Positions 23,401 through 35,588 of a DNA stretch of 64,000 nt are shown in pieces. Where the stretch lies: positions 2,780,078 to 2,844,077 of the forward strand of contig NC_135781.1 of the NCBI RefSeq assembly GCF_028453695.1, read 5' to 3'. The notes below the pieces were generated by a model. That model was not told the DNA's origin. It saw only the letters and a list, made by a program, of their open reading frames with translations, and searched no databases. Made by a program: the position numbers and the translations under genes. The stretch comes from Augochlora pura. Lineage: Eukaryota > Arthropoda > Insecta > Hymenoptera > Halictidae. Position 1 is the first letter of the stretch; the number at the start of each line of letters is the position of its first letter.

Positions 23401-25290
23401 TAATTGTATTACACGCAAATTAAATTAATTTGCACACAAGACACTAAACACACCTGAGAAGATCACCTCGTCCACTTAGCTCACCTGACCGAAAAAGTCA
23501 TCCCGCTCTAAAAGCGTTAAATGGCGGAGGGAAAGAGAACGCGCCAGGAACCGTTCGATCGCATGAATAAATGTATGCGCGGAGTTCCATATTGTTGGAA
23601 AACGAGAGAGAAAGCGTGCACGAAGAAAGAGTAAGAAAAACGAGGGAGGAAAAAAGAAAACAAAGGGGATGAGAAAGATCCGCGATTCCATTGAATTTTG
23701 ATGCGCGACACAGTTCGGTTACCATACACATATAGCATACCGTGGCCTACGTAAAAAAAGAGGGAACCGGTTAGGACCGATATAACTTGTTCGGACCGCG
23801 CGCCGTTATTATACCACCTGTTCCGTATAACAAAGGGCGAGCCCCGGCGGACTCGAAATTAACAATAAATAATAACAGTAATAAAACGTCAAAGACTCCG
23901 CGGCGGCGTCGGCGGAGTCATTATTGAGTTAGACTATTGATCGCAGGCGGAACGCCGACCCGATCGCAAAAGATAACGCTCTTTCTTTCGTTCCCTGCCT
24001 TCCTGGAAGGATCCTCGTAGATCCCAAAGGGGAGACCCACCCGACAAAGACCCCTGCCCGCGTTGGTCTCGGCGAGAGACACCTATCCTACCCGCGGACG
24101 CGGTCGACGCGGTCGACGCCTATGGCAAAAGAGGGGGGGGACTCGTAGCGGCCCCGAAATCACGATCCCTCCACGTCAGGCCCGCGCAGTCGGGGTTAAC
24201 GTGGCGACCTGCTGCCACCTTTCTTCGGCTTTATTAATACACGGTAGGTGGGCCCGGCTTGACAATAATCGGCCGTGATTATTGCGGAAGGGCCTCGGGA
24301 ATAATGCCATATTAGAGTGATATATTATTAATACGGGATACCGACGCGTACACGGCGATATTCGACCCGAGCTGCTGCCGTCGCTGCTGCTGGCCGAAAC
24401 CCTGTTTGCTTCTCGTGGAACGGTGCCGTTAATTAGCGACCGCTGCGGATCGGTACAATGGGACCTCCGGACTATGGGAATTAAATAGACGATTTTCCGG
24501 TGAATATTGATAGTTTTGTTCGGGCGCGAGGTTGACACGGGACGCCGTTGTTTCATTGTTTAACGGGGTTTGCTGGTGGTAGATTGTTTGCCGGGGTTGC
24601 GGTGGCTGCACTGTGGTTCTGACGGATTTTGATGACTTTGTTTCAAATGTTGATTTAATAAGGACTTGTTATTTTATATGGATGGGTTTTTTGTTGCTTG
24701 AGGGAGATTGTTTTTGGAATATTCTTTTTAGATATTGTTAGTGGTTGTTTTTGGGTCTTTAGGGAAGTATGGGGAAGTGGTGGCAGGTAAAGAGTTAATA
24801 ATAGGTTCTGACAGGTGAAGAGGTAATATTAGGTTGGGACGGTAATAATAAATTATTTTTCGTTCGAGGTATTTTCTTCCGAAGAAGCGATTTATTGAAT
24901 TACTTTGTTGAAGCTGACGTTGTCGGAAATGGCGAAACGTCTAAATGAATATAATATTATTTTATAAGAGAAGATATTTAGGCGAACATGCGACAAATTT
25001 AGTGAACTAGTCTATTTAGAAGATATGAAAACGGTCGAGAATCTCGGAGTCACGCTTTTATGCTTCGTAAAAAAAATATGTAGTTAAAATTATCTAAGTT
25101 AAATGTGAATTGTATAAATAGAACTTAATTCTATAAAATATAAATATATGTATATTAATTGCATGCTCGACCCTTCAACTATTAAAACACGATCTCCTCT
25201 GCCTAATTAATTTTCTCCATTGACATAACCTCAACTTTCATTCTACTAAAAAATACAATGCTCTCTTCTCTCGATCTAATATACTGAAAG
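23401..25290. other. Mostly GC-rich noncoding sequence with AT-rich tail
   Basis: The GC-rich part (23440-24640) contains a perfect 8-bp inverted repeat CAATAATC-GGCCGT-GATTATTG (24263-24284). A loose two-copy ~30-bp duplication with AGGT(A/G)AAGAG lies near 24785-24835. From about 24640 the sequence is T-rich then AT-rich. Overlapping 60-126-codon frames show no recognisable domain. No gene is supported. Confidence 0.45.
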
Positions 25291-25508
25291 TTAATCGGCC
25301 ATACTAAAATTATTCAATTACATTCCAAAGTCATTTTTGTAACAACAAAGTCTAGATTGAAAAAATTCTCGAGTAGCGAAACTGTTGCCACGAGTCGCAA
25401 GAATCAATTTCGTACGCATAAAAGTGCACTTCGTCGCATACTATAGAAATACTATAGGCTCAGGAAAATTATTTCACAATTAAAATGGCTTCGAGTGCAA
25501 AGGGTTAA
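25291..25508 (-). mobile_element. Inverted copy of TTAA MITE family
   Basis: Read on the minus strand from 25508 it starts TTAACCCTTTGCACTCGAAG and continues with CCATTTTAA, GAAATAATTTT, TTTTTTCAATCTAGAC, TTGTTGTTACAAAAAT and GAATAATTTTAGT. These words occur in the same order as in the member at 59584-59821. Its far terminus has lost the CTTTGCACTCG motif, although a TTAA sits at 25291-25294. The copy is non-coding and diverged, therefore old. Confidence 0.75.
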
Positions 25509-26239
25509 ATTACATCAGTATCAGTCACGACCCTCCGCGAAGTTTCCCCAAAGGGTCACGAGCTTCGCGAATATCCTAGTATCTCTATAATGAATTGATT
25601 AACTTATTGTTTAACAACTCCATAAACCATACACCAACCCCTCTCTCTCTCTCTCTCCGGCGAATTGAAATCTGGCAAGCCGGCCAGTTCGCATTCAGCC
25701 GGAGCCATTAAACGGATCGAAGCGCAACTATCAGACGTTCCCCGTCGAAAGATACACAACAGGATCCAGGGTAGAGGCGAAGAGCGAGTGGTAGTAGGGT
25801 TGTTCGTCTGCCGTCTGTTCGGCGCGTAATAAAGCGTGCGAGAACGAGCGTAGTCGAGCGGAGCCGAGCACACCGCGAGTCCGTCTCTATTCGAAGGCTC
25901 GTTTCCGTCGGTGGCTTTTGCCTACTCGAAACCGAAGGAGAAAGGCCCGCTTTCAGGTCTCGCCCTTCCTCCACCCCTCCCCTTTACGGCGATCCTCGGC
26001 CTGCCCTTCCGCGGCGGCACCGAGAAACAAGAAAACACGCGAGAGCGGGGCCGACCAGCCGACGGAAGAATCGGAGAAAGGAGAGGCGCAGGTTAGGCGA
26101 ACGCGTGTTGCGCGCTCCGGCGGATGCTCTTCTGGGCCGTCAGGCCGAGGGAGGGGGTGCGAGCGGGGGGGACCGCGAAAGAAACCAATTGGAGTCGAAG
26201 GGTTTCGGCGAAAAAAAGAGAGACACGCAGAAGGAGAAC

Positions 26240-26242
<3 letters not shown>
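25509..26242. other. GC-rich block with short CT repeat
   Basis: GC-rich DNA with a CT run near 25640-25656. Minus-strand frames of 88-89 codons overlap one another, and a 305-codon minus-strand frame (25953-26870) begins its C-terminal part here. That frame translates the GA, GGAT and CGTT repeats to its left, so it is not supported as a protein. Confidence 0.45.

Positions 26243-26278
<36 letters not shown>
26243..26278. repeat. (GA)n microsatellite
   Basis: About 15 GA units with one GG interruption near the right edge, inside GC-rich DNA. Confidence 0.9.
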
Positions 26279-26281
<3 letters not shown>

Positions 26282-26382
26282 CACGGCCAGACAGATAGAA
26301 AAGGAAGAGAGCCGTGGAAGAGAGGTGATAAATGGGAATGAGGATTGCTTGGCAAAGTGCGAATGGCCCGCGAGAGCCGAGA

Positions 26383-26460
26383 TATGGATGGAATGGATGG
26401 ATGGATGGATGGATGGATGGTTGGTTGGTTGGTTCCTTCGTTCGTTCGTTCGCTTGCTGG
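26383..26460. repeat. Compound tetranucleotide microsatellite (GGAT)n(GGTT)n(CGTT)n
   Basis: Perfect GGAT units pass directly into GGTT units and then TCGT/CGTT units. Such graded compound repeats arise by point change followed by slippage. They explain the Ser/Ile/His/Pro and Glu/Arg/Thr/Asn strings in frames that cross this site. Confidence 0.9.
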
Positions 26461-28234
26461 TTAACTCGTTCGTTGGTTAGTTCCGTTGGATATGGCTCGG
26501 CTCGAGGGTAGGCCGGCGCGCAAGTATTACGTCTGGACGAAATCCAAATACATTCAACGGGCGCCGGCCATTTTCCCCTGCGCGCGGACTCTAATCCTAC
26601 CACCTGGACGGTTTTTACTACAACGAGCCGCTTTTCATGCCGGTTCGACGCACCTTCGACGAGGCTGCGGCACCTCGTCGCGCACGGATCTTGCCCGCCC
26701 GCCGACGGTCGGTCGGTCGGTCGGGGCTTTTTCAGTCTGGCCGAGATTCCGTTAAAACTCGGGCCAAGCTGATCGTAGAGAAAATTTACCGTGATTAACA
26801 GCTGGCCTAGCCGGCGATCCTCTTTCTTCCCTGTTCCGAATGAAATGCCCGGCTTTCCGCCGTCTGGCACAATGATCTAGCCCGGGCTTGTAATTTTAAC
26901 CTACGAAACGTCGGCGAGTACGCGGATTTTCAAAAGACAGCGGCTTGTTACCGGAGGATTCTGTCTGTGCCAGGTTTCGGGAATAATCCCGGTATTTTAT
27001 CAGTCTTTTAAGACTGGAGTATGCAGTTTTTAGTATTGTGATTATTTGGTATTTAGTGAATTTTTATTTATTTAGTATTTTAGTAGAGTTACTGCAATTT
27101 AGTAATAATATTATTTTTAAATTTTAAGGTTAATAAGATGTTATATTTGCTTAGATTCTAGTTTAGGGTTTATTGAATTTTATTTTGTTATTGTAGAGTT
27201 TTGGTATTACAAATGGATAATTTATAAAAATACTGTAACAGTTTAATGCGTCATATTAACGCTAGAATGATCAAATTAGGTAAAATGATTGGTCTCTGAA
27301 TTTTTCCTTCATAGTTCCTGACACTGTAGTAATGTTTCCGTTTTTTAAATTTTATATAAACTTTTTCGTTCAAGTATATATTCTAGTAAAAATTGCAGGA
27401 AGTTTAAGCAAATTGCATCTTGTAAATCAATTTCAACACGAAATCAATTTTATCTATTTATTCAGATTTCGAAAATTCTTTATCATAACATTTATTAAAT
27501 CCACAATTCAGCACCCACTCGTCACCCAACCCAATGCATCGCCGATCCGTCCGATCTCGTCTTCGGCGCGAACGAATTCGTGGGAAAAGTCAATATCGTC
27601 GAACAAAGGAGGGCAAGGGTTAAAGAAGCTAGAGAGCCCCGCTCCTCGGGATCGCGGGGCAAATGAAAGATTAGTCGCGCGGACCCGCTGTTCCACGGCG
27701 GAACATGCGCTCCGAAACGATTTCGCGACAGGGAGGCACAAGCCTGGCCGGCCGGCCAGGACCCGTCCGAGTGATCAGTCCGGGTCAAGGGAGAACAGTG
27801 AAGAGAAGAGAGGGAGGGGGGAGGGACGGCGACGGACGGACAGAGATGGATACCGGTCTAACCCGTGAAACCTCCCGGCGTACGGGGCATAGATCGTTCC
27901 GGGGTAGGTGCGATATATAATTCATTAACAATACGATTCACCGGGATCAATCGGATTCATTAGTACCGCGGCGTGGCCCGTGGGTTCGACCGGACCTGTC
28001 CATCAATCCGTTCCGTCTTCTACCTCTCGTCAGAGGTATAAATACGTCCCTTATTGGCCGACCGTCTCGATTATTCGTCCGACCAATCAACGGACGTTGG
28101 CTCGCGCGGATCGCGCCTCGTATCCACGGAATCTACCGGATCGATCAACGAAACACGCTCTCACCGTCGCGGCCGGAACCTCTCCTCGTCGCTCTTTCTT
28201 TATATTTCTCTCGGTTTGATTCTCTCTATATTTC
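26461..28234. other. GC-rich block, AT-rich gap, GC-rich block
   Basis: GC-rich DNA to about 27010 has a short (CGGT)n run near 26708-26724. The AT-rich gap (27010-27530) contains nothing I recognise. GC-rich DNA then runs to 28230 with opposing overlapping frames (27332-27868 plus; 27508-27788 minus). No gene or element is supported. Confidence 0.45.
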
Positions 28235-28359
28235 TCTCATTTTAGCTCCCTTTTTCTCACTCTCTCTCTCACTCTCTCTCTCTCTCTCTCTCTCTCTCGC
28301 AGCTGCTTTTCTCCTCGTTTCTTTTTCTCTATATTTCTCACTTTGCTTCTCTCTACATT

Positions 28360-28406
<47 letters not shown>

Positions 28407-28644
28407 ATTCTCTCTCTCTCTCTCTCTCGTAGCCGCTTCTCTTTTCCTCTCAATTTCTCTATATTTCTCACTCTGCTTCTCTCTATATTTCTCTCACCCT
28501 ATCTCTCTTCTTCTCTCTTTCTCTCTTGTCACTCTCTCTCTTTCTCTCTCTCTCGCAGCCGCTTCTCTCTCTCTCTCTTTCTTTCTCTATACTTCTCACT
28601 TTGCTTCTTTCTATATTTCTTTCACTATATCTCTCTTCTTCTCA

Positions 28645-28698
<54 letters not shown>

Positions 28699-28760
28699 AT
28701 ATATCTCTCTCTTCCCCATCTCGTTACGGTACTTTCTCTCTGCCCCCCCTCTCCCTCTCT
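28235..28760. repeat. CT tract with ~125-130-bp higher-order repeat
   Basis: About 500 bp of pyrimidine-rich DNA. A longer unit recurs three times, opened by CGCAGC(C/T)GCTT or CGTAGCCGCTT at about 28298, 28428 and 28554, followed in each case by TCTATATTTCTCACT(T/C)TGCTTCT. Spacing is about 130 and 126 bp. A perfect (CT)n run of about 50 bp lies near 28641-28691. Frames here are Ser/Leu/Phe or Arg/Glu strings. Confidence 0.85.
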
Positions 28761-29939
28761 CACTCTTTTCAACGAGTCGGCAAGAGCTCGACACGCGTCC
28801 CTCTTCGTCCGCTTTCGGTATCCCCGCGGCGGCACCGGGATGATAGACGCGCCACGGCTCCGGGAACAGGCGAACGATACATCTTGCACAGTGTAAGATA
28901 AATTCTCGGGCCAATACCAACTGGACTTAGATGAACAATCGGCTAATGATGTCAAGGTTGAGCGGCCGCTTCGTTAACGTAACGAGGTAATCCCCGGGAC
29001 CGGGGGGGCCCCCGTGTGCGCGCGTGTTGCCCGCGCACGGTCCCGCGGCGAAGCGTTTTCACGCGTCGCGGTTCGCTACCTGCCTGGAATTGGCCGGGGC
29101 GAAAAATTTCGGCTGAGAAATGAACGCGAGCCCGAACGAACGAACGGACGAACGGACGAACGCGCGCACACTTGTTGCCTATTCAGGTCCGCGGTGGTAT
29201 ACGTAACGGCTTGGTCCCGATGCCCAGGCGAAACACAATCATTCAAGCCGGGGTGGGTGATTGAACGCGCCGGATCGATCACGCCGTTTCTACACACCGT
29301 TAGCGACGATACGGGCAACGTCTACGCGAAAAAGATTCTTATGGATCAGCGACGGGGCTTGTCGGCGCTATAAATTCCGGCCGGCTACGACTTCCGACGG
29401 CTCTCGACTCGGTTCGGTTAACCTTACATTCGGAGTTATGGTTTTTATGGTTTGTTATTGGAAGGAGATATTGTTTTCGATATGATCTGTTCAGTGGATA
29501 AATTAGTTGGTTAGGCAGTGAGATTGTTTAAAGTTGGATACTGTTAAAAGTCGCACTAATTTCCGTCGCGATTGCATAAAACATTCTACTTACGCGTATA
29601 CCATCCGCGCTCGCTGTACTCATTATACCGAGTCGTTATACCGGCGTAGCCCGGGGTCCTCCATAATTCATAGGACACCCCGTCTGCGTCCAATTGAATC
29701 AAATGAATAAAGTAACCAATTTCGAACAACGCCCGCGTGTACCGTGCGATTCGCGAAGACGAGTCAGTGCTATTCGCGAAGGCGAGTCCGCGCGAGATTC
29801 TCCGCTCGCGCGCCCGGATAATTCGAGGAGGAACGTCGGAAGAAAAAGAGCGCCGCTTCCGGTACTCCGGCAGAAAAACGAACGCGGCGTGGCAAAGGTG
29901 TAACACCGTCGATACCCGACGTTCAACACCTTCGGGGCA
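28761..29939. other. GC-rich noncoding block
   Basis: The sequence is GC-rich, with (CGAA)/(GAAC)n-like units near 29130-29162. Frames of 60-119 codons overlap on both strands around 29014-29373 and 29586-29929. I see no domain and no convincing exon. Confidence 0.4.
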
Positions 29940-29958
29940 CTCTCTCTCTCACTCTCTT

Positions 29959-30010
<52 letters not shown>
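29940..30010. repeat. (CT)n microsatellite
   Basis: About 70 bp of CT repeat with a few TTT interruptions near 29957-29964. It is the cause of Leu/Ser and Arg/Glu strings in overlapping frames. Confidence 0.9.
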
Positions 30011-30013
<3 letters not shown>

Positions 30014-30400
30014 TTCCCCCTAATCGTTCCTGGGAAACGATTACCGTGAGAATTAATAACACGGCCGCGGAGTGATTATCTACCCCTCCGACGGCCGCGC
30101 GCTTCCATTCAGCAACGCCGGAACGGAGGCGGGGCCGACTTTCTCGGGCGAAACTGGCAGCGGCGTGAATCGATACGTACGAAATATTCGTCACGATACT
30201 TCTCACTTCGGCGATCGCGTTTTTACCGTGAGAAATCCTTCCGCGTACGGGCTCGCGAGGGCCACGCGAAAGAAAGCGATGCTGCGACGCGTTAACCCCT
30301 TGCCGTACCATTTTATTTATAGTTATAAGGATGATTTATTCCAGCGTAAAAGAACCGGATAATATTTACACTTAACACGATATTAACAGAAATATATATA
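30011..30400. other. GC-rich segment ending in a TTAA-element-like terminus
   Basis: GC-rich DNA changes at 30292 to AT-rich DNA with TTAACCCCTTGCCGTACC, a sequence like the left end of the TTAA MITEs. No matching right end is seen within a few hundred bases, so I treat it as a possible solo or decayed end only. Confidence 0.35.
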
Positions 30401-30404
30401 TATA

Positions 30405-30545
30405 TTTCTTATAACTTATTTTTCTTATTATAGGTTAGTTTTCTTATAATTTAATTTTATTATAGGTTAGTTTTCTTATAATTTAATTTTATTACAGGTT
30501 AGTTTTCCTATTATTTACTTTACTTTTAGGCTAGTTTTTCCATAA
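30405..30545. repeat. Minisatellite, 32-bp unit, 4 copies
   Basis: TAGGTTAGTTTTC or its variants start at about 30431, 30463, 30495 and 30527, giving an exact 32-bp period. The rest of the unit is TTATAATTTAATTTTAT. The last copy reads TAGGCTAGTTTTT. Confidence 0.85.
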
Positions 30546-32469
30546 GACAGATCACTTAACAGATCACTTTCCTATAAATTACTCTTTCTTCTACAAATCA
30601 CCATATATCAGCTGAACCATAATTCATCATGACATTAAACTTAATGAACAATACTATATGAATTATAGTATAATAACAAAAATATTCCCGTTAATAATTC
30701 CCCATAATACAAGCATTCAATTATAATTTAATCACCCCCAAAACAAATGTAACCTCCGATACCCCCATAAAATCACAGCGACCATGATCCTTGCCCCACT
30801 AACCAAAACTTACGAATCAACAATTACCGTCGAACAGATGTTCAAACAATATTCACAGTCCTCTTCTCGAGCAAACGGTGATTAATGACTCCGTGGAAAA
30901 AAGAAAAACGAAAAAAAAAACGACGCCGCTCGTTCCGAGATGAGAAAGGCACAATGAAGTCAATGATAGATTCTGTTTAGGAAATAAGAGAAGGGGATCG
31001 GTGCTGGAAGGCGTTCTCGACTAGGGGAGTCCCTCGGCCGTTTCCGACCGCGCCGGCACTTCACCCCTTTGTCATCTTTGGTAACCAAATCCTGTTGCCC
31101 GAAAAGAACCTCGAAAGAACCGAATCTCTTAGGATCACAGACCTCGAGGGTTTTAGATGACTCTTAAAGGGCCACGCGGCCACTGAAGATGTGGATCGCC
31201 GCGGTCCCGAGGCCCGGGAGGGTTGATACTCTTTAAAAGGTTTCGCCGGTGATCCGCACAAGATCTCCATTGTCCTCTCGAAGAAGCGCAGGCAGGTCCG
31301 AGGCGGCCTTACGTTATTTAAACAAACGTGTTCTAGGAATCATTGGACGTTAATCTCTAGATCGATTCATAGAGCTGAAAAGTGGATGGTAAGTATATTG
31401 CTAAATAATTTTATGCAATTTTAATGGCTGTAGAATTATATTGTTATATTGTTAACTATGTTGTTCAGACGTCTTGTACTGGAATACAATTGTGGCGACA
31501 CCTATCTTCAGTTATTTCCTAAGGGGTTGTCCACGTTTCATTTTGTTCTTACTTCCATAGAATACACTGACAAAGTTTGAACCTTAAAAACTGGGACACC
31601 CTGTATATTTTATTCTCAGCGATAACGATCCTCGGTGATTGAATCAAAAATATTAAATAACCTAGAAATTAGAATAAATACAAAATCAGTCGTAAATCAG
31701 AACGAAGGGATGATTTTTCAAGAGACAGGAATTCGAGTTTATCAAGCAATAAAATAAAGCAGCAATAAAATGCGATCGACCAAGTATCCGTGCAGCATAA
31801 ATAAGTCTCTAAACGCGGCAACGAATCACGGGAGGAACAAACCGGTGGCTACGTTCCCCCCGGGTCCGCCCGTGTCGGCCTTAAACGCACAATGGCCTCG
31901 AATCCGTGAATTAAGTTATTTCCACTAATCGGCTTCCGAGGCGACGTATGAAATATACTCGATCGTAAAGTCGAACTTCATTTCGAATTCCACGGGTCGG
32001 TCGTTCCTCGTTGCGCGCCCCCCCTCGCGCCGGTCGTGTCTCTCTCTCTCCGTTCAGCGAACGGCGGGACCACGCGTTTCCATACGGTTTTACGAGCCTG
32101 TAGCCCGGCGCGACAACAACGAGGTTAAGGAGTCGAGAATGAAGTTAAACGCCCGGCTACCGGCCGGGACGGACGGTGCGCGCTGCGGACTATGCTCGTG
32201 CTTGGGATAAGCCGATCCTCTCGGCGAACCCTGAGCACGGATTAGATTTCGATGGTGCGCCGTTGGAAGTCAAGGAACCCATTTCGACGCGCACACCCGA
32301 TAGGCTTTGCGAGCCGTCCGCGGTTGAGGTTGTGGGTAGAAGAAGGGCTATTTTGAGACGGGAAGCGACGATGTTAATAAAAAAAGGCGGAGGGAAGATT
32401 GTTTAAATTGTTAGGTCATGATTTAGACAGTAAAAATAATTAGAAAAAGGATCTTCCTAACCTTAAAAT
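30546..32469. other. AT-rich and GC-rich noncoding sequence
   Basis: AT-rich DNA to 30880, a mixed block (30880-31380) with a 69-codon minus frame, an AT-rich interval (31380-31800) and GC-rich DNA to 32400. Near 31591-31606 the phrase CTGGGACACCCTGTATA resembles the outward end of mariner-type elements; no partner end is visible. No gene is supported. Confidence 0.4.
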
Positions 32470-32655
32470 CAGTGCAAACAAATTTCGCCTAGAATCAAAT
32501 AAAAATCAAAATAACTAGAATTATAAAATCAAGTAAAAATCAAATTAACTAGAATTATAAAATAAAATTAACAAAAATTATAAAATCAAATTAACGAGAA
32601 TTATAAAATCAAATTAACTAAAACTAAAAAATCAAATTAACTAAAACTAAATCTC
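32470..32655. repeat. AAAATCAAATTAACTA degenerate array
   Basis: AAAATCAA(A/G)TTAACTAGAATTAT-like units repeat about seven times with spacing near 22-28 bp. The array is A-rich and diverged. Confidence 0.75.
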
Positions 32656-32689
32656 GAACTCTGTCTGCGTAAATCGTCTTCGACGAACG

Positions 32690-33090
32690 ATCTCGTTCAT
32701 CGACTCGTCGCCGCACGCGATCGGAAACGGCGTCGAGGGCTGCGACCCTGTAAACGCGTCTTCGTGACCGCGATTAATTCCGCGAACGGCTCCGCCGTCG
32801 ATCCTCCTTTTTCACCGTCCCGGCACACGTTTTTAATTGGCATTATATTACGCGGGCCGCTAATAAATACGCGGAGAGGTAAACAGAGGCCCATTAACGA
32901 ACAGCGGCCCGCGAACGATAAACCCGCCTTTTATCATTTCTTCCTCTTTAATGGAAGGACCCCGCTGTATTTCACCCGTCCATTTAGCCGATTGGTTCGT
33001 CGATCGCGAGATTTACGACCCACTGCCGGGGCCGCGCTCGCAATTTATGCATGCCCGGGAATAATATTTTTCGAGCATTGAAAGGCGTTT
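32690..33090. promoter_or_regulatory. Candidate cis-regulatory block
   Basis: A GC-rich block has interspersed CGATTAATTCC, TTTTTAATTGGCATTATATTACG, CTAATAAATACG, CATTAACG, TTTTATCATT, CTTTAATGG and AATTTATGCATG. TAAT and TTTAT cores of this sort are typical of homeodomain and Hox-type sites. Nearby frames (32764-33081 plus, 32697-32894 minus) overlap on opposite strands. Regulatory function is inferred from site content only. Confidence 0.25.
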
Positions 33091-34019
33091 CGTCAATTGA
33101 ACGAAGGAAGGGCGAGGCGAAGAAAGGAGGGGAAGCCCCGAGAAGTTTGCTATAGTTCCAGCCACCCTACGCGATGCGATAGAGAGAAGATTCTAGTCGA
33201 ATAAATCCTCGAAGATTCACCGGTGTGTCCTTCGCTGTGCCCCGTCGATTTACCGTTTCTTTAATTACGAGGCGAACCGTGTCCTGTTATCGGCGACTCT
33301 CTTTTTTTCTTCCCCCCGTACCACGGCCTCTTCTCTAAGTGCCTTCGACGTGTTCACTTTCGTTCGACGCGGCCGCGAACGATCGCGGGCGTAATAATAC
33401 ACCGTTTTGATGCCCTCTACTCGTCGATGCTGCTGCTGCTGCTGCCCCGGCCAGCTTCTTCGTTAATGGTCCGCACGTTGTTCGGAATTTATAGACGTTT
33501 TTGCCTACTTTCGACCGCGGACTTTCTCCGCCATGTGAAACGCCGCGACGGTATACCAATGCTCAACTGTTATCGACGTTTAGACAGTGGCTCTCTTCGT
33601 ACTTTCGGTGAAGCGATTCTTTTCCGAGTGACGTCGCTGAATTAGTGTCTTTTGGAGAAAATGGTTGCAGATTGTGTACGTTATTTTTTTAATTAATTCT
33701 GGTTTTGTTGTGACTAGACTGAGGATTTCTATATAAATTAAAGAATATGAGGCGGTTTGAGTATTTTTTTTTTTTAATAATTTTCAGAATGTGGAGATAA
33801 TGTAACAATATTCTTGTATTCGTGATAACAATTATTAGGGTGATTAGGAAATACCAAAGAGGTTTTGAAAATACGAAATTAATATTGTATTATTTTTAAA
33901 TTGTTGATGTGATTCTGTGTCTCGTGATTAGTGCAAACAATTTTTATTTCTTGTTAGTTTTATTCGAGGTTTTCAATACTTTTGTAAAAAATGTTAATTC
34001 GATAAAAATAAATTGACAA
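33091..34019. other. GC-rich block then AT-rich interval
   Basis: GC-rich DNA to about 33640 with a CTG microsatellite at 33428-33444, then AT/T-rich DNA with a T run near 33765-33776. The 72- and 74-codon frames on opposite strands overlap and include the CTG repeat. No gene is supported. Confidence 0.4.
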
Positions 34020-34410
34020 TTATGTTATAACACAATATATAATGCAATACATAATGCAATATATAATGCAGTAAATAATACAGTATATAATATAAAATAT
34101 AATACAGTAAATAATAAGGTATATAATATAAAATATAATACAGCGAATAATACAAGATATAATACAATACATAATAAAGTATATAATACAATATATAATA
34201 CGATAAATGATACAATACATAATGCAACACATAATATAGTATATAATAAAATACACAATAAAATATACAGTACAATATAAAATCCAATACAATAAGTAAG
34301 TATAATAAATTAATATATAATACATAATTCAACACAATAATTAAATATAATAAATTAACATACAATATACAATCCAACACAATAAGCAAATATAATAAAT
34401 TAACAAACAA
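34020..34410. repeat. ATACAATATATAATA degenerate array
   Basis: About 390 bp consist of repeating AATACAATATATAAT(G/A)CA-like words, at first with 14-18-bp spacing and later with longer units including AATATAATAAATTAACA. The minus strand therefore shows long Tyr/Ile/Leu-rich frames (up to 169 codons), which are repeat translation and not a membrane protein. Confidence 0.85.
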
Positions 34411-35488
34411 TACATCATCCACCATAATCCCATCCCAAACAACGATCCAACAAATACAATAAATGAACAATACCATAAAATTGTCCAAAACTCTCCCTAA
34501 CACAACGTATCACTTCTGCACATTCTACAGCCGCAAACGCATAAAAACCGCGGCGGTTCGGTGTCCGCGCGCGGCCACGAACACGGGCGAACTTTCCGCC
34601 GCGGTAATTATAACCCCTTTAATTTCGCCGGGTTAACTTGCGCGTTCCCTTTTCGCAATGAATGATCGCGGATAATATTTCTCGCTTGCCGGCTCTCACC
34701 GAAGTGCATCAATTCACTGGAGGCGGGGTGTCGGGTACCCCCGGCGAACCCTCTCCACGGTCCGCTCCATTTTCGTGAACGCGCGCGCGCGCTCGCGACT
34801 CACACAATGGATTATTTCCACCGAACACCGTTGCCATAAATAAGCGGTTTCCCCGCAACAACGTCGACGGTAACGCGAAAATCATGCTAACTGCGGAGAG
34901 GGAGAAACCCGAAGGAGGACGAAAGACGACGTCCCCGGTCACGTGATTTGCTCGGAGGCGGCGGTGGAGGGGGAGGTGCATTTGTAATGCGGCGTAAAGA
35001 AAAGATAAAAGGGCGAGCGGTTCATCGGTGCTAGGATCAGCCGCGGAGGGAGCGCGGAGGGGCCGCAAGGCACAGTGCTCACGTTTTGCAATATTTATAA
35101 GCCGCATTTCAATGATATTATTCCGCGCGCCCCGTTTCATTTCGTATCCCGCCGCGCGTGTCCTCGATAGGAGTCCTTGTTTCTGCCGCGGGAAACACGC
35201 GGTTCCGGGGCCTGCGGAAATGTCTGCGTTTTTCGCGCCGCGTCGCAGAGATTAGGACAAGATAGTCGAGGAAAGCGAAGCTGCGAGTTGGGGTCAGAAG
35301 CTCGCGGCTCGGGTCGGAAGATTCGAGAGTGCCGGAGCCAATTACTGTGCCCCTTTGATGGCCTTTGGAGTTAAGGAATAATATCGAATTCTTAAATAAT
35401 ATCAATTAGTAATAATAAAGATTCACGTGATAATTTAGTCTTTTTTGGATGTTGAAAAAGAGGGAAAAATTCTGGTGCCAGTTACTAC
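34411..35488. other. GC-rich noncoding block
   Basis: A GC-rich block with an alternating CG run near 34780-34790. Minus-strand frames of 95 and 143 codons overlap plus-strand frames of 65-75 codons. Amino-acid content is Arg/Ala/Ser/Pro-rich. No domain is recognised. Confidence 0.4.
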
Positions 35489-35588
35489 TTAATAAAATTA
35501 TATTTATTTTAATTAACAATCGTTTAAAAGTTCTCACTTTAACATTTAAAATATGATAAACTTGATTTGAGATTTGAGGTTATTCTTA
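35489..35588. repeat. Dispersed copy of the 37.3-kb repeat family
   Basis: The segment contains AATAAAATTATATTT, AATCGTTTAAAAG, TCACTTTAACATTTAAAATATGATAAA and CTTGATTTGAGATTTGAGGT in the same order as the unit junction at about 37400-37620. It lies 1.7 kb from the array, so the unit is dispersed as well as tandem. Confidence 0.7.

Noticed and set aside
25953..26870. 305-codon minus-strand open frame, the longest in the window
   Set aside because: Large parts are translations of the GA, GGAT, GGTT and CGTT microsatellites, and the rest is Arg/Pro-rich with no recognisable domain.
34020..34330. Direct repeats considered as a CRISPR array
   Set aside because: Units are degenerate, AT-rich and without unique spacers; the host is eukaryotic. 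The same holds for all other minisatellites here.
33994..34503. 169-codon Tyr/Ile/Leu-rich minus-strand frame
   Set aside because: It is repeat translation of an ATACAATATATAATA array; other registers of the same strand are equally open.
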